DNA from: JAAYBF01 sp963716445
GTDB lineage: Bacteria > Actinomycetota > Thermoleophilia > Solirubrobacterales > Thermoleophilaceae
NCBI GenBank assembly: GCA_963716445.1
Contig: OY970313.1
Location: 2,170,001-2,234,000 of the forward strand
Direction: 5' to 3'
Length of the DNA stretch: 64,000 nucleotides
A program made the translations under genes and the position numbers. Under the pieces are notes generated by a model that was not told the DNA's origin, did not search any database, and saw only the letters and a list, made by a program, of their open reading frames with translations. Position 1 is the stretch's first letter. The number at the start of each line of letters is the position of its first letter. Shown here one piece after another: positions 8,620 through 16,818 of this stretch.

Positions 8620-8985
8620 TCAAGCCTCGACGCCACGCGCGGCAAGCCACGCGTCGACCGCCTCTGGCGGGTTCCCGCTCCACTCCGCACGGGCCGCCAG
8701 GCGCAACAGGTCCTCGTCCTCGGCGTCGATCATGTCGCGGCGGTAGGCGAGGTAGAGCACCGTCGCGATGGCGACCGACACCGCCGGATCCTCGAGCTCC
8801 GGATCGGCCTCCTCGTTGCCATCGGCGAGCCGAAGCTCCAGATCCTGGACCGCCGTGATCGGCTCATCGGCGTCCTCGAACCGCTCTAGCAGCCGCCCCA
8901 GCCCCTCGTGCCCAACCGTCGAGTCCTCACAGGCCTCCACCGCCCGTCGCACCGCTTGCGCAAGCGTGATCGGCTCCGGCTCCAT
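8620..8985 (-). CDS. small acidic protein of unknown function
   Basis: A 121-residue, strongly acidic, mostly helical protein beginning MEPEPITLAQAVRRAVEAC and ending AWLAARGVEA. The ATG at 8985 is preferred because longer versions of the frame run antisense through the tRNA-Phe gene. I recognise no family; coding character is supported by the smooth amphipathic pattern and low Arg content compared with shadow frames. It sits 55 nt upstream of the lipoprotein gene on the same strand and could be co-transcribed with it. Confidence 0.6.
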   Translation of the reverse strand: MEPEPITLAQAVRRAVEACEDSTVGHEGLGRLLERFEDADEPITAVQDLELRLADGNEEADPELEDPAVSVAIATVLYLAYRRDMIDAEDEDLLRLAARAEWSGNPPEAVDAWLAARGVEA

Positions 8986-9093
8986 TCCCACGGCCGCCAC
9001 GTACCCGACCGCCCCGCTCGAAAACGCCTGCTCGCCTCCACACCCCAGGCCACCAGAGCCTCCAAGCGCTCCGCCGATACGATTGCGCCCCGA

Positions 9094-9166
9094 GGCGAGG
9101 TAGCTCAGTTGGTAGAGCACACGACTGAAAATCGTGGTGTCGGCGGTTCGAATCCGCCCCTCGCCA
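9094..9166 (+). tRNA. tRNA-Phe (GAA)
   Basis: The 73-nt cloverleaf is complete: acceptor GGCGAGG/CCTCGCC, D arm GCTC/GAGC, anticodon stem CACGA/TCGTG with loop CTGAAAA (anticodon GAA), variable GTGTC, T arm GGCGG/CCGCC with TTCGAAT, discriminator A. The 3' CCA is not encoded. Its last 42 nt recur twice downstream, identifying it as an integration site. Confidence 0.97.
9125..9166 (+). repeat. att core copy 1 (3' end of tRNA-Phe)
   Basis: The 42 nt from the anticodon loop to the discriminator base (starting CTGAAAATCGTGGTGTCG) recur at 17653-17694 and 22315-22356 with few changes. This is the expected left attachment site of tRNA-targeting integrative elements: the intact tRNA lies at this end and only 3' fragments lie at the others. 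Confidence 0.8.
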
Positions 9167-9351
9167 CTCACGAACAGCCTGCAAATCGGGCTTTTCTTTC
9201 CAGGCTCCCGTTTCACATGGCTCTAGATTTCCCAAATGGATTTCCCCACAGGACCGTGAGACGGTCTATTGGCGGCGCCCCCACTCTCGGGGCCTCGTTT
9301 CACGGGACTGGCCGGACCTCCCGGTTCGATCGCCAGTAGAGGCCGACGGCG

Positions 9352-10509
9352 TTGACCATCTTTGGCACATCCTGGGCCGACCTCGGCCCGGATGACGTCG
9401 AGGCCTTTCTCGGTCAAGCCGACGATGAGCCGCTGCTGTGGGAGGCGAAGGGCACTGAGCTCGACAAGAACGAGATTCGGCGCCAGGTCTGCGCCTTTGC
9501 CAACGGCCATGAGGTCAGCTATCTGATCCTTGGCGCGGATCGGAGCAAGTCGAAGCCGGAATGGTCCCTCGACGGGGTTGAGTTCCCAGGGGGCGAGCCG
9601 GGCACCTGGATTGCGGAGATCGTGGGCGACCCCGAACGAGGAGTCCGGCCAAGGCCGGACTTCGACGTGGTCGCCTGGGAGGCCGAGAAGGGCCACGTTG
9701 CCATCGTGCGTGTGACCCCAACGTCGACGCCGCCCTGCATCTCCAACGAGACGATCTACGAGCGATTGCCCGGCAAGACACAGACGGTGCGCGATCCATT
9801 GCGCCTTGCGGGCCTCTATGCGCGAGGGGAGGAGGCGCGCCGGGATGCCCGGCTACGCGCCGACCGCATGGCGGAAAATCTTATGGACGAGTTGGATGGC
9901 GATGCGGGAACGTTCCAGCACTGGTCGGCCGCTACGGACAACATCGAGACCGAAGAAAGCGCCGACCGCTACATCAGCTTCTCGGTAGGGGTAGCTGCAA
10001 CCGGCAATCCGCCCAACCTCGCCGGGCGACTATTCAAGAACGAGTTCGCCGAGGAGATATGGCAGCAGCTAGCACAGCGGCCTACGGGATTTCCGCAGGG
10101 ATTCGGGGGTGGGCCACCCGATGCGGTGGAGTGGTCACAAGATGCGTTGACGTGGCGGCATCAGATGCAAGCGATGGTCAACTCGATCACGCTCATTCGG
10201 GCATCGTGGGATGGGACGGCCGGCGGTGCCCAGAAGCTTGCAACTGACGACGTCTATGTCAACGAGCTCGCCGAGCGGCGGCTAGCTTCGCACTGGCGGC
10301 TCGTGGACGAACTGGTCGAACGACTCGGCGGTTTCGGAGATGTGTACGTATCGGTGCAGCTCTCCGGTGGCCGCTTTCCTCGCCGCCGGGAGCAGGGTCG
10401 GATCGCTATGCGACGCGGGCCGATGTTGCCAGGGGTTTCCGACGAGCATGTGGCAAGTCTCGGCCGCGAGCTGATGCGAGCGATAGGCAATCAGGAGCCA
10501 GAGCCGTAG
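9352..10509 (+). CDS. Schlafen AlbA_2-domain-like protein
   Basis: A 385-residue protein. The N-terminal third resembles the Schlafen AlbA_2 fold: LLWEAKG near residue 30, followed by IRRQVCAFANG and YLILGADRS, then near residue 130 PCISNETIYERLPG, the usual arrangement of this domain. The rest (about 150-385) is helical and unrecognised. AlbA_2 proteins include nucleic-acid-binding regulators and some nuclease-like defence proteins; which applies here cannot be read from sequence. The start is a TTG at 9352, because an in-frame stop lies 15 nt upstream. It is the first gene of the element and converges on a DUF4238 gene 14 nt away. Confidence 0.6.
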   Translation: MTIFGTSWADLGPDDVEAFLGQADDEPLLWEAKGTELDKNEIRRQVCAFANGHEVSYLILGADRSKSKPEWSLDGVEFPGGEPGTWIAEIVGDPERGVRPRPDFDVVAWEAEKGHVAIVRVTPTSTPPCISNETIYERLPGKTQTVRDPLRLAGLYARGEEARRDARLRADRMAENLMDELDGDAGTFQHWSAATDNIETEESADRYISFSVGVAATGNPPNLAGRLFKNEFAEEIWQQLAQRPTGFPQGFGGGPPDAVEWSQDALTWRHQMQAMVNSITLIRASWDGTAGGAQKLATDDVYVNELAERRLASHWRLVDELVERLGGFGDVYVSVQLSGGRFPRRREQGRIAMRRGPMLPGVSDEHVASLGRELMRAIGNQEPEP

Positions 10510-10523
10510 GCTCCACGCGGTCG

Positions 10524-11771
10524 TCACGACCCTGTCGTGCTCAGTCCCTCCGCTACCTGCATCGCTGCTCGAGCCGCCGTGCCGGCAGGCTCGTCGAGAT
10601 CGATCACCACGTAGCCCATGAGCTGCAGCTTTCCATCAGGGCCCTCGCCCGGGATTCGTCTTGGCCACCCCTGGCGCTCGTACTCAGCCGCGACGGACGG
10701 GTCAAGCCGGTCGGCCGGCACGAGCAGGACGTGCTTGAGCGACTTCCGCTTCGCTACCTCGGTTGGATGCCGCCGCGCTTGCCCTCGAACTTCGGTGACT
10801 ACCTCTTGTGTCGTGCCGTAGATGAACTGCTCGGCCCATCCATACGTCATGAGATTCAGACGACGTATCTGCTCGGGGGTGGACGTCGCGAGAGAGAATC
10901 CACAGTCACCTGGCGTCATGAACAGCCCGACTGTCGGACTCAAAGGGTAGAAGCTGATTGCCCCGCTAGAGCTATTCCACGCGTTGCCGCTCCACGGGTA
11001 CTCCGGCGTTAGATCGACCATCGATACCGGTCGATCTGAGGTAATGAACTCCGCGCCCTCCGCCGTCAGGACAGTCCAATCGAGCGAATAGACGTCCTTC
11101 GCAAGCTCACCGGCTCCCTTGATGATCTGCGACAGTGCCCCCGTCCGGGGAGAGGCATAGCCGACGCGGCCCTCCAATAGCTGCCGCTGCATGCGACCGC
11201 GCATCTCCTCAAGCTCCTCAAGGGAGAGCGAGTCCACGACCTCGCTCTTGAACGCCTCGCGGAAACGGCTGGTGCTCGCGAGGTCCATGCCTGCCTGGAT
11301 CTCCATGGCCGCTTGGCGCAGCCGCTCGCTGCGCGTCAGGCCCGCCGGGGTTCGGCTCTCTTGGAGCACAAGGAAGTAGGCGATCGTGTCCCGGTCCTGG
11401 GGCGTCAGGTCGGCGGGACTCTCTCGAAGACATGCCAGCGCGGGCGCGGCGTGCTTCTCGATGATTGAAAAGAAGGCCTCGACACTGCGGGACATCTCGC
11501 CTTGGCTGTCCTCATATGTGTAGAGATCAGGGCGAAACGCCGCATCCTCCGGCCGGGTCCTATCTGGCTTTCCAGACTGCACATCTAGCTGTTGAAGCCA
11601 GCCCTTACGCGATACCGGCTGGGCGAACTGGGCGAGAGAAAAAGCCGGGACGTAGTGTTGGCGCGTGGCCGTGGACTGCGGGAGGGACTGCTCGCCCTCC
11701 ATGATCGCGCGCATCTCGCGCCGGAACGGACTCTCACTCAACAAGCGCTCGTCTACCGGGTCAGTGGACAC
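10524..11771 (-). CDS. DUF4238 family protein
   Basis: A 415-residue protein with the DUF4238 hallmark RQHYVPAFSLAQFA near residue 37. Further DUF4238-like features are a helical middle section (DTIAYFLVLQESRTPAGLTRSERL), the ITSDRPVSMVDLTPEY block and the late FSLATSTPEQIRRLNLMTYGWAEQ segment. Biochemical function is unknown; such genes are common on mobile elements. The start is GTG at 11771; a later ATG (11714) just before the HYVP motif is an alternative. No signal peptide or membrane segment is visible. Confidence 0.65.
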   Translation of the reverse strand: MSTDPVDERLLSESPFRREMRAIMEGEQSLPQSTATRQHYVPAFSLAQFAQPVSRKGWLQQLDVQSGKPDRTRPEDAAFRPDLYTYEDSQGEMSRSVEAFFSIIEKHAAPALACLRESPADLTPQDRDTIAYFLVLQESRTPAGLTRSERLRQAAMEIQAGMDLASTSRFREAFKSEVVDSLSLEELEEMRGRMQRQLLEGRVGYASPRTGALSQIIKGAGELAKDVYSLDWTVLTAEGAEFITSDRPVSMVDLTPEYPWSGNAWNSSSGAISFYPLSPTVGLFMTPGDCGFSLATSTPEQIRRLNLMTYGWAEQFIYGTTQEVVTEVRGQARRHPTEVAKRKSLKHVLLVPADRLDPSVAAEYERQGWPRRIPGEGPDGKLQLMGYVVIDLDEPAGTAARAAMQVAEGLSTTGS

Positions 11772-11836
11772 GTCCTGATGATGGCGACCGGAACGGATCG
11801 CTCAGCGCTCGACGAGCATCGCCGACGCGGCGGGTT

Positions 11837-12151
11837 CTATCTCCCGGTTCGTCCGAAGACGCTGCCTACCCCGTTCTCGCGGATGTGGCCGACGAGGTCG
11901 CCGAGTGCGTGGAAGGCGGTCGGCGGGCCGTGCGGCATCGGTGGCCGGGACTCGGGCGGTGGAGTCAGCTGCCTTTGCATGGGCGCGGCCGTGCCCGCGT
12001 TGGCGGGGTCGGCCGGGCTGATGCGTGGCGGGGTGATGTTGACGACGCCGACCTCAGCGGCGGGGGATTTGATGGAGAGGACGGCTTGGCCGGTTTGGAG
12101 GTTCTTGAAGGTGTTGGGGTGGACCTTGTACTTCTCGACGGCGGTGAAGTG
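11837..12151 (-). pseudogene. C-terminal fragment of a conjugation coupling protein (VirD4/TraG-like)
   Basis: About 105 codons end at a stop at 11837-11839. The segment AVEKYKVHPNTFKNL followed by TGQAVLSIKSPAAEVGVV, then a Pro-rich tail, resembles the extreme C-terminus of actinobacterial type IV secretion coupling ATPases. No start codon or ATPase motifs remain, so it reads as a deletion remnant. Identity rests on a short stretch only. Confidence 0.4.
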
Positions 12152-12202
12152 ACCAGCAACCGCGGGCTGTCGTCGGCTAGAACAGCCCGCTGGTCGGCGT
12201 CT

Positions 12203-12379
12203 TCAGAGATCGTGAACGCCACGCGCCTGCGGATCCCCAGCGACGAAACGGTGTCCCAACTCGATCATCGATGCCACGGTTACCGGTACGGCTGGGAGCG
12301 CCTGCGGGATCTGCCGGGCATAGATGGTGCTCTTGAAGTCGAGCTTTGACTTGCCGCGTAACAGGGCACCGACCGCCAT
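12203..12379 (-). pseudogene. unrecognised coding fragment
   Basis: An open frame containing MAVGALLRGKSKLDFKS, then TIYARQIPQALPAVPVTV, ending GDPQARGVHDL. Composition is protein-like rather than shadow-like. It lies between the coupling-protein fragment and the carbamoyltransferase fragment, so I treat it as debris; a complete 58-residue protein is possible. Confidence 0.25.
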
Positions 12380-12438
12380 CCGCTGCTGGGCGTCTTCATA
12401 GCCGGCTAGCGCGCCGCGTCCCGGGCGGGACTCGCGTG

Positions 12439-12570
12439 CTACGCCGTGCCCGCTTTCTTGATCCGCTGGATCCGCTCGTCCTCGACGGCCACGGCGATCG
12501 ACCCCTCGTCAACAATCGCCGCGCTGAAGTCGTGGTTCGACCCTCCCAGGCCCAGGACGGGAGCGCGCAT
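12439..12570 (-). pseudogene. N-terminal fragment of a NodU/CmcH-type carbamoyltransferase
   Basis: An ATG at 12570 opens 43 codons reading VLGLGGSNHDFSAAIVDEG and VAVEDERIQRIKKAG before a stop. This is the N-terminal nucleotide-binding signature of O-carbamoyltransferases of the NodU/CmcH family, normally 500-600 residues. Only the first 8 percent or so remains, directly downstream of the integrase gene. Confidence 0.55.
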
Positions 12571-12579
12571 AATTCCTAG

Positions 12580-13524
12580 TTATCGCGCGTCCAAGAGTCC
12601 TCCCAGGACGTCCGCCTCCGACACGACGTGCTTGAGGGCTCGGTTAGAGACGTGCGTGTAGATCTCGGTCGTGGTGAGCCTCGCGTGACCGAGGAGCCTC
12701 TGGATGTAGCGGATGTCGACGCCGGCTTCGATGAGTTGCGTGGCGGCCGTGTGCCGGAGCATGTGCGGAGTCACGCGCACGCCGACTCCTGCGTCGCGGG
12801 CAGCCGTTGCGAGTCGCGATCGCAGCGCGGGCGGAGTCAGCGGATCCAGCCGTCGGTTGAACAGCAGATACGGATGCGCCAACTCGAGCCCAACCCTCGT
12901 GGCGATGTAGGAGCGAACCAAGTCCGCGATCCACTCGTTCGGCAGGAAGACGTGGCGTTCGCGGCGTCCCTTCCCAACGAGCCGGACGCTTCTTCCTCGG
13001 ATGTCGATGTTGCGGCATTTGATGCCGACCACTTCGTGAACACGAACACCGGTGGCCAGCATCGTCACGACCGCCAGAAGAGTTGTCGCCTCATGTGGCC
13101 GTGCAAGCACGGCGTCTGGCCCGACCCCATCTTCGACATCAGCAGCGTCTCGCAGGAAGTACAGGAGACGCTCGAGGTCGTCGTCGGCGACCACCCGCGG
13201 GAGCTTGCGGGCCCGCCCGACCGGCACTGAGATGCCGGTCCACGGATCGATGTCCAGTAAGCGGCGTGATAGCAGCCACCGGCAGAAGCCGCGGAGGGCG
13301 GATGCCCGCCGCCTGATCGAGCGAGCCGAAAGCCCTGACGCCCTCTGCAGCTCCAGGAAGTCCACTAGAGCATCTCGGCTGATCTCGCGCACCGGCGCCC
13401 AAATACCCAGCGCGCGGTTCAACGCTGCGATGTCGCCCTCATAGGCACGGATGGTGTGCGGCGAAAAGTCCTTCGTGGCGACTAGCCATCGGATGTACTG
13501 CGTCCGCGCTTGGCAGACCTGCAT
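12580..13524 (-). CDS. tyrosine recombinase / integrase (XerC/D type)
   Basis: A 314-residue site-specific recombinase. The N-terminal SAM-like core-binding domain (residues 1-105, DFSPHTIRAYEGDI) precedes the catalytic domain, with Arg161 (TGVRVHEV), Lys185 (GKGRRERH), His254 and Arg257 (HMLRHTA), His280 (LLGHARL) and nucleophile Tyr289 (EIYTHV): a complete catalytic set. The ATG at 13524 is preceded by AAAGGGG, a good ribosome-binding site; the longer frame upstream is low quality. As the only recombinase between the att repeats it is the likely integrase for the tRNA-Phe site, although it lies mid-element rather than next to an att end. A resident Xer-like function is the alternative. Confidence 0.9.
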   Translation of the reverse strand: MQVCQARTQYIRWLVATKDFSPHTIRAYEGDIAALNRALGIWAPVREISRDALVDFLELQRASGLSARSIRRRASALRGFCRWLLSRRLLDIDPWTGISVPVGRARKLPRVVADDDLERLLYFLRDAADVEDGVGPDAVLARPHEATTLLAVVTMLATGVRVHEVVGIKCRNIDIRGRSVRLVGKGRRERHVFLPNEWIADLVRSYIATRVGLELAHPYLLFNRRLDPLTPPALRSRLATAARDAGVGVRVTPHMLRHTAATQLIEAGVDIRYIQRLLGHARLTTTEIYTHVSNRALKHVVSEADVLGGLLDAR

Positions 13525-13730
13525 TGGAGCCCCTTTCGTTTCTCGGGGCGAGGATGGAAGCGCTTCTGGCGGTGAGGGAGAACGACGTCGAGCCGCGAGC
13601 GCGGATCCCACCAACCGATTCTCGGATATGCGGCCGCGCGGAACGAGCCAAAACGGCCTTGACATTCCCCTCTTTGCGGCTGATATGCCCCCTGGCGACT
13701 TCAGCCTCGAGAGAGGAAGCTCAGATCGCC

Positions 13731-14003
13731 ATGGGACGAACGAAGTCCGGTAAGTCGACTAATCAACGAAGCGATCCGAGCCTGCTTTGCTGGCCCCCTC
13801 TGCGATCAGATCTCGTCGCGGTCGCATGCCTCGGTGTGATCGCGGCCTGCCTAGTCGTAGAACGCTGGCCACTGCTCGCCCTCACTGCCCTTATAGGCGG
13901 CATCTTCGCGGGCCTCTCGCCACGAATGGAGGGGATCTTCGGTCTACGTCTCTGGGGTGGTGGGATCGGCGGCACCTTCAAGGAAGGTGATCGCGAGCAG
14001 TAG
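13731..14003 (+). CDS. small two-helix membrane protein, unknown function
   Basis: A 90-residue protein starting at the ATG at 13731, with GAGAGGAAG upstream as a possible ribosome-binding site. Two adjacent hydrophobic helices (VAVACLGVIAACLVV and PLLALTALIGGIFAGL) are followed by a Gly-rich tail ending in KEGDREQ. No family recognised. It is divergent from the integrase, and its stop codon directly abuts the stop of the converging gene at 14004. Confidence 0.5.
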   Translation: MGRTKSGKSTNQRSDPSLLCWPPLRSDLVAVACLGVIAACLVVERWPLLALTALIGGIFAGLSPRMEGIFGLRLWGGGIGGTFKEGDREQ

Positions 14004-14687
14004 CTAAGGACGATCGAGACGAGTTGCGGCCCAGGCAGAGTCCCGTACCAACTTCAGGTGGCCGCGGCTCGGTGGCGTCTCGGGCTCCTCGGGCAATGAG
14101 CGCCCCTCGACGCGGTCCCGATCGGCATTGATAGCGGCAACGTAGGCGTCGACGAGGTGGCTGAATGGCCGATCGAGCAGCCATCTCGCGACAGCTACAT
14201 TGCAGCCGCGTAGCCGCGCGAAGGCGTCGTCCGCAGCGCGGCGCGTCTCCATTAGGTCATCGTAAGCCGATGCGAAGTCTGGATCGTGCCGGCCGCGACA
14301 GTCGCGACCCATCCGGCCCAAGAGGACGCGGATGTCACGCTCTATGACTTGCGCCACCCACTCAAGGAGCTCTGGCGCCCATTCGGCGAGGTCCTCCACG
14401 ACCTGCCCTAGCGCGACTTCAACCAGCGCGAAGGGCCTCGCCTGGTCGATAAGGACACGCCCATGGCGATCCGGGCCCCAACGCGCCTGACGCCAGCCGA
14501 CAGAGGTCAATGGCCAGTCGCCTTGCGGCGCACGCAGGAGCACGCCGGGCGGAGCTATCACCATGGCTCCGCTGGCCTCCCCGCGCTCGTCGGGGCCTAA
14601 CAGCAGGTCGCCACGACCGTTGATGGCACGGATGCGCCGCCAATAGGTCGGCGCGAATATCGGCTCGGGGCTGTCACAGAGTTCCAT
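14004..14687 (-). CDS. unknown protein, second gene of an island operon
   Basis: A 227-residue soluble protein beginning MELCDSPEPIFAPTYWRRIRA. Residues 85-200 are helical (VEDLAEWAPELLEWVAQVI; YDDLMETRRAADDAFARL). I do not recognise it, and no catalytic motif or membrane segment is evident. It starts 8 nt after the stop of the 492-residue gene upstream, so the two are almost certainly co-transcribed and probably act together. Confidence 0.55.
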   Translation of the reverse strand: MELCDSPEPIFAPTYWRRIRAINGRGDLLLGPDERGEASGAMVIAPPGVLLRAPQGDWPLTSVGWRQARWGPDRHGRVLIDQARPFALVEVALGQVVEDLAEWAPELLEWVAQVIERDIRVLLGRMGRDCRGRHDPDFASAYDDLMETRRAADDAFARLRGCNVAVARWLLDRPFSHLVDAYVAAINADRDRVEGRSLPEEPETPPSRGHLKLVRDSAWAATRLDRP

Positions 14688-14695
14688 GAAGCTCC

Positions 14696-16174
14696 TCAGG
14701 CGATCTCGGCGGACTCGCCATCGTCGGTGTCGTCATCCTCACGCCCCACGCCGGGCTTGTTGGGATCGTCCTGCGACACCCAGTGGGTATCGAGCTCGAC
14801 TGCATGGCTGAAACAGCGGAACGCGTCGAAGTTGCTCGACTTGTCCCAATCGGCGCTCGACACTGCGAGGGCATTCTGGAAGGGAAGATTGAGACCGAGA
14901 CCCTGATCGTCGGATGAGCCCGCACTCGCCCTCCCGTGCAGTGGCGCCAGGCCGGCTCGCAGCGCGCTCCAGTCGGCCAGGTTCATTGTCCTCGCCCGGG
15001 CCGCGGGCATCACGTAGATCACTGTCTCGCTATGCGGCCAGGAGAGCACAAGCACAGCGCAATATCGCTCGCCATTCATGCCCACGAGCTCACCCTCAAG
15101 CGTCACGACCGTGTCAGAGGCCTCGAGAACCTTCTCCTCGTTGGCGTCAATCATCGAGAGCTGCCGAACCGCTAGCGAGGGTAGCCTGAGCTCGATGTCT
15201 TGGAGGAAGCGAGCGACGTTCCCGATCTTTCTCTCCCCTCCGTACGGCGAAAGGTAGGTCATGCCAAGCAGCCGTTGTGGGGGACACTCAGCCACTATCA
15301 CCGCTGTCGGGCTGACAATGTCCTGAACTTCACGACTCCAGTTGGGCTGATCGAGCGCGTACCAGAGGTCGTCACTCGTGGCCTTCCCCTCGCCGGGCGA
15401 CTCGAAGCGTCGCTCGGCACGCTGGACGATCGGTATAGGGATTCCCGCAGTGTCGTAGAGCTCACTATGGACGGCGACTAGGTAACGCAGCCGCAAGCGC
15501 AACGGATCCAACTCGATGCTCGTTTTCCGTTCGTGGTAGGCGATCAGCTCCTCCGAGGCGTCGGCAAGGTCCTGAAGTTGAGGATGGGTGGCATGCAAGA
15601 GCGCGGCTCCACCGTTGACCGGGATGGCACCCGCCACCCCGGCCAAGTCCTGGAGACCCCCGCCACGGGCCCCGAGTGCATCGTGCTCACGTAGGTAAGG
15701 AGACTCAATCGTGCGTGTGATCGTGAGAAGCGCAGTAGGCACAGCGAGTTCGCCAGCTTTCATAGCCATCCCGAGAACGCGCGTCGCCGCACCGAGAACC
15801 GGCCCAAGCCGTGGGCCCACCAGCGACGGCTGGGAGACAATGGTGTCAAGCATGTTGCGAGAGACGACTACCGGCACCCGCTCCGGCTCGAGCGGCACCC
15901 GGCTCGCGCCTGCACGCAACTCCGCGGCCGACCGAAACGGCTCGCCGCCTCCGTCCCGACCAGCGAAGCGGTCGGCGACCGCTCTTTGAACTGCCGCTCC
16001 TCCCGCGGCCAGGGTATCCGCAGCGTACGTGGTCTGATAAGACGGCGACGCGGTACGGCCTCGGGCATCGATGAGAGTGCCTAACTCGCCGCGGTAGCTA
16101 ACGGAAATCTCGTCTCTCCTTGCGGGCACTTCGCATACCCCCTGGAACCCGTGGCCGTTCTGTCCGAGAACCAT
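14696..16174 (-). CDS. unknown 492-aa protein, first gene of an island operon
   Basis: A 492-residue soluble protein without recognisable domains. Visible features: a start with SVSYRGELGTLIDARGR, a central mixed region (IESPYLREHDALGARGGG; HPQLQDLADASEELIAYHE), a hydrophobic strand-rich stretch (YCAVLVLSWPHSETVIYVMP near residue 385) and a very acidic tail (EDDDTDDGESAEIA). The ATG at 16174 is the best start I see. GC skew and codon choice fit the neighbourhood less tightly than chromosomal genes, consistent with acquisition. Its partner is the 227-residue gene 8 nt downstream. A defence or element-maintenance role is a guess from location only. Confidence 0.55.
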   Translation of the reverse strand: MVLGQNGHGFQGVCEVPARRDEISVSYRGELGTLIDARGRTASPSYQTTYAADTLAAGGAAVQRAVADRFAGRDGGGEPFRSAAELRAGASRVPLEPERVPVVVSRNMLDTIVSQPSLVGPRLGPVLGAATRVLGMAMKAGELAVPTALLTITRTIESPYLREHDALGARGGGLQDLAGVAGAIPVNGGAALLHATHPQLQDLADASEELIAYHERKTSIELDPLRLRLRYLVAVHSELYDTAGIPIPIVQRAERRFESPGEGKATSDDLWYALDQPNWSREVQDIVSPTAVIVAECPPQRLLGMTYLSPYGGERKIGNVARFLQDIELRLPSLAVRQLSMIDANEEKVLEASDTVVTLEGELVGMNGERYCAVLVLSWPHSETVIYVMPAARARTMNLADWSALRAGLAPLHGRASAGSSDDQGLGLNLPFQNALAVSSADWDKSSNFDAFRCFSHAVELDTHWVSQDDPNKPGVGREDDDTDDGESAEIA

Positions 16175-16541
16175 GGAAGCATGGTGTGTTTGGTCTTCCT
16201 AGGGGGAAGGTTCAGATCGATGCGCGGTGAGAGTCGTGTACTCGGCCCTGCACGAACCACACGAGATGCGCTCCTCACGGCCCGTTCGGGCGCGCGTAAA
16301 GTCGAGCAGCCGCGACAAGCGGGAATTGGGGTGTCGCTGGGGCGAGATCCGGACGGCTAACGCCAAAGCGGATCGTCTTTCAACTCCAGGCGCTTGCAGC
16401 TTGCCGCCAGTCTGCCCGGCCGTCGGAAGGCGTAGGTCTGCCGATAGCTTCAATGGCTTCGCTATCCCGCACCTGCCGCTGCTGGTCGTCACAGACGATA
16501 GTGCCAAGCCATCCGCGGTAGCGAACGGACGGGTGTATCTG
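16175..16541. other. intergenic stretch, no gene supported
   Basis: This stretch of about 370 nt separates the leftward unknown operon from the rightward toxin-antitoxin pair. A 108-codon frame at 16227-16553 (+) lacks coding character. The stretch must hold the promoter of the leftward operon, but I cannot place it. Confidence 0.4.
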
Positions 16542-16542
16542 C

Positions 16543-16551
16543 GTATATACT
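16543..16551 (+). promoter_or_regulatory. -10 box and palindrome before toxin-antitoxin operon
   Basis: TATACT (16546-16551) lies 6 nt before the antitoxin ATG and overlaps the 8-bp palindrome GTATATAC (16543-16550). The arrangement fits a leaderless transcript whose promoter is covered by the AbrB-type antitoxin. No clear -35 is seen. Confidence 0.4.
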
Positions 16552-16557
16552 GACGCC

Positions 16558-16812
16558 ATGAAGGTCGTCAAGGTCCGCCGCGTTGGCAACAGCAACGTCG
16601 TCTCGATCCCCAAGGAGCTCGAGGCGCGCGGCTACGTCCCTGGATCGTCGGTGCTCGTCGAGGAGCTGCCCGACGGAGAGCTGCGCATCCTCCCCACTGA
16701 TCAGGTGCGAGAGCGCATCCGCGACGTCGGGCTCCGCATCGTCGCCGAGCACGGCGAGGCCCTGCAGATCCTCGCCGACCACGACCCTGACGCCCAGCCA
16801 CCAGCCCGCTAG
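16558..16812 (+). CDS. AbrB/MazE-type antitoxin (SpoVT-AbrB domain)
   Basis: An 84-residue protein. The first 50 residues form a swapped-hairpin AbrB domain (VVKVRRVGNSNVVSIP, then PGSSVLVEELPDGELRILP). The C-terminal helix and disordered tail would wrap the toxin. The ATG at 16558 directly follows a -10-like box, suggesting leaderless expression. The Doc-type toxin gene starts 6 nt downstream. Expected roles are neutralising the toxin and repressing the operon by binding the GTATATAC palindrome (inference from the family). Toxin-antitoxin pairs often stabilise integrative elements. Confidence 0.8.
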   Translation: MKVVKVRRVGNSNVVSIPKELEARGYVPGSSVLVEELPDGELRILPTDQVRERIRDVGLRIVAEHGEALQILADHDPDAQPPAR

Positions 16813-16818
16813 CAGCCA

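Noticed and set aside
8986..9216. N-terminal extension of the 8620 gene through the tRNA
   Set aside because: It would be read antisense through tRNA-Phe (giving RIRTADTTIF), a common artefact.
16227..16553. A 108-codon plus-strand frame before the antitoxin gene
   Set aside because: No ribosome-binding site, no protein-like pattern, and it covers the toxin-antitoxin promoter.
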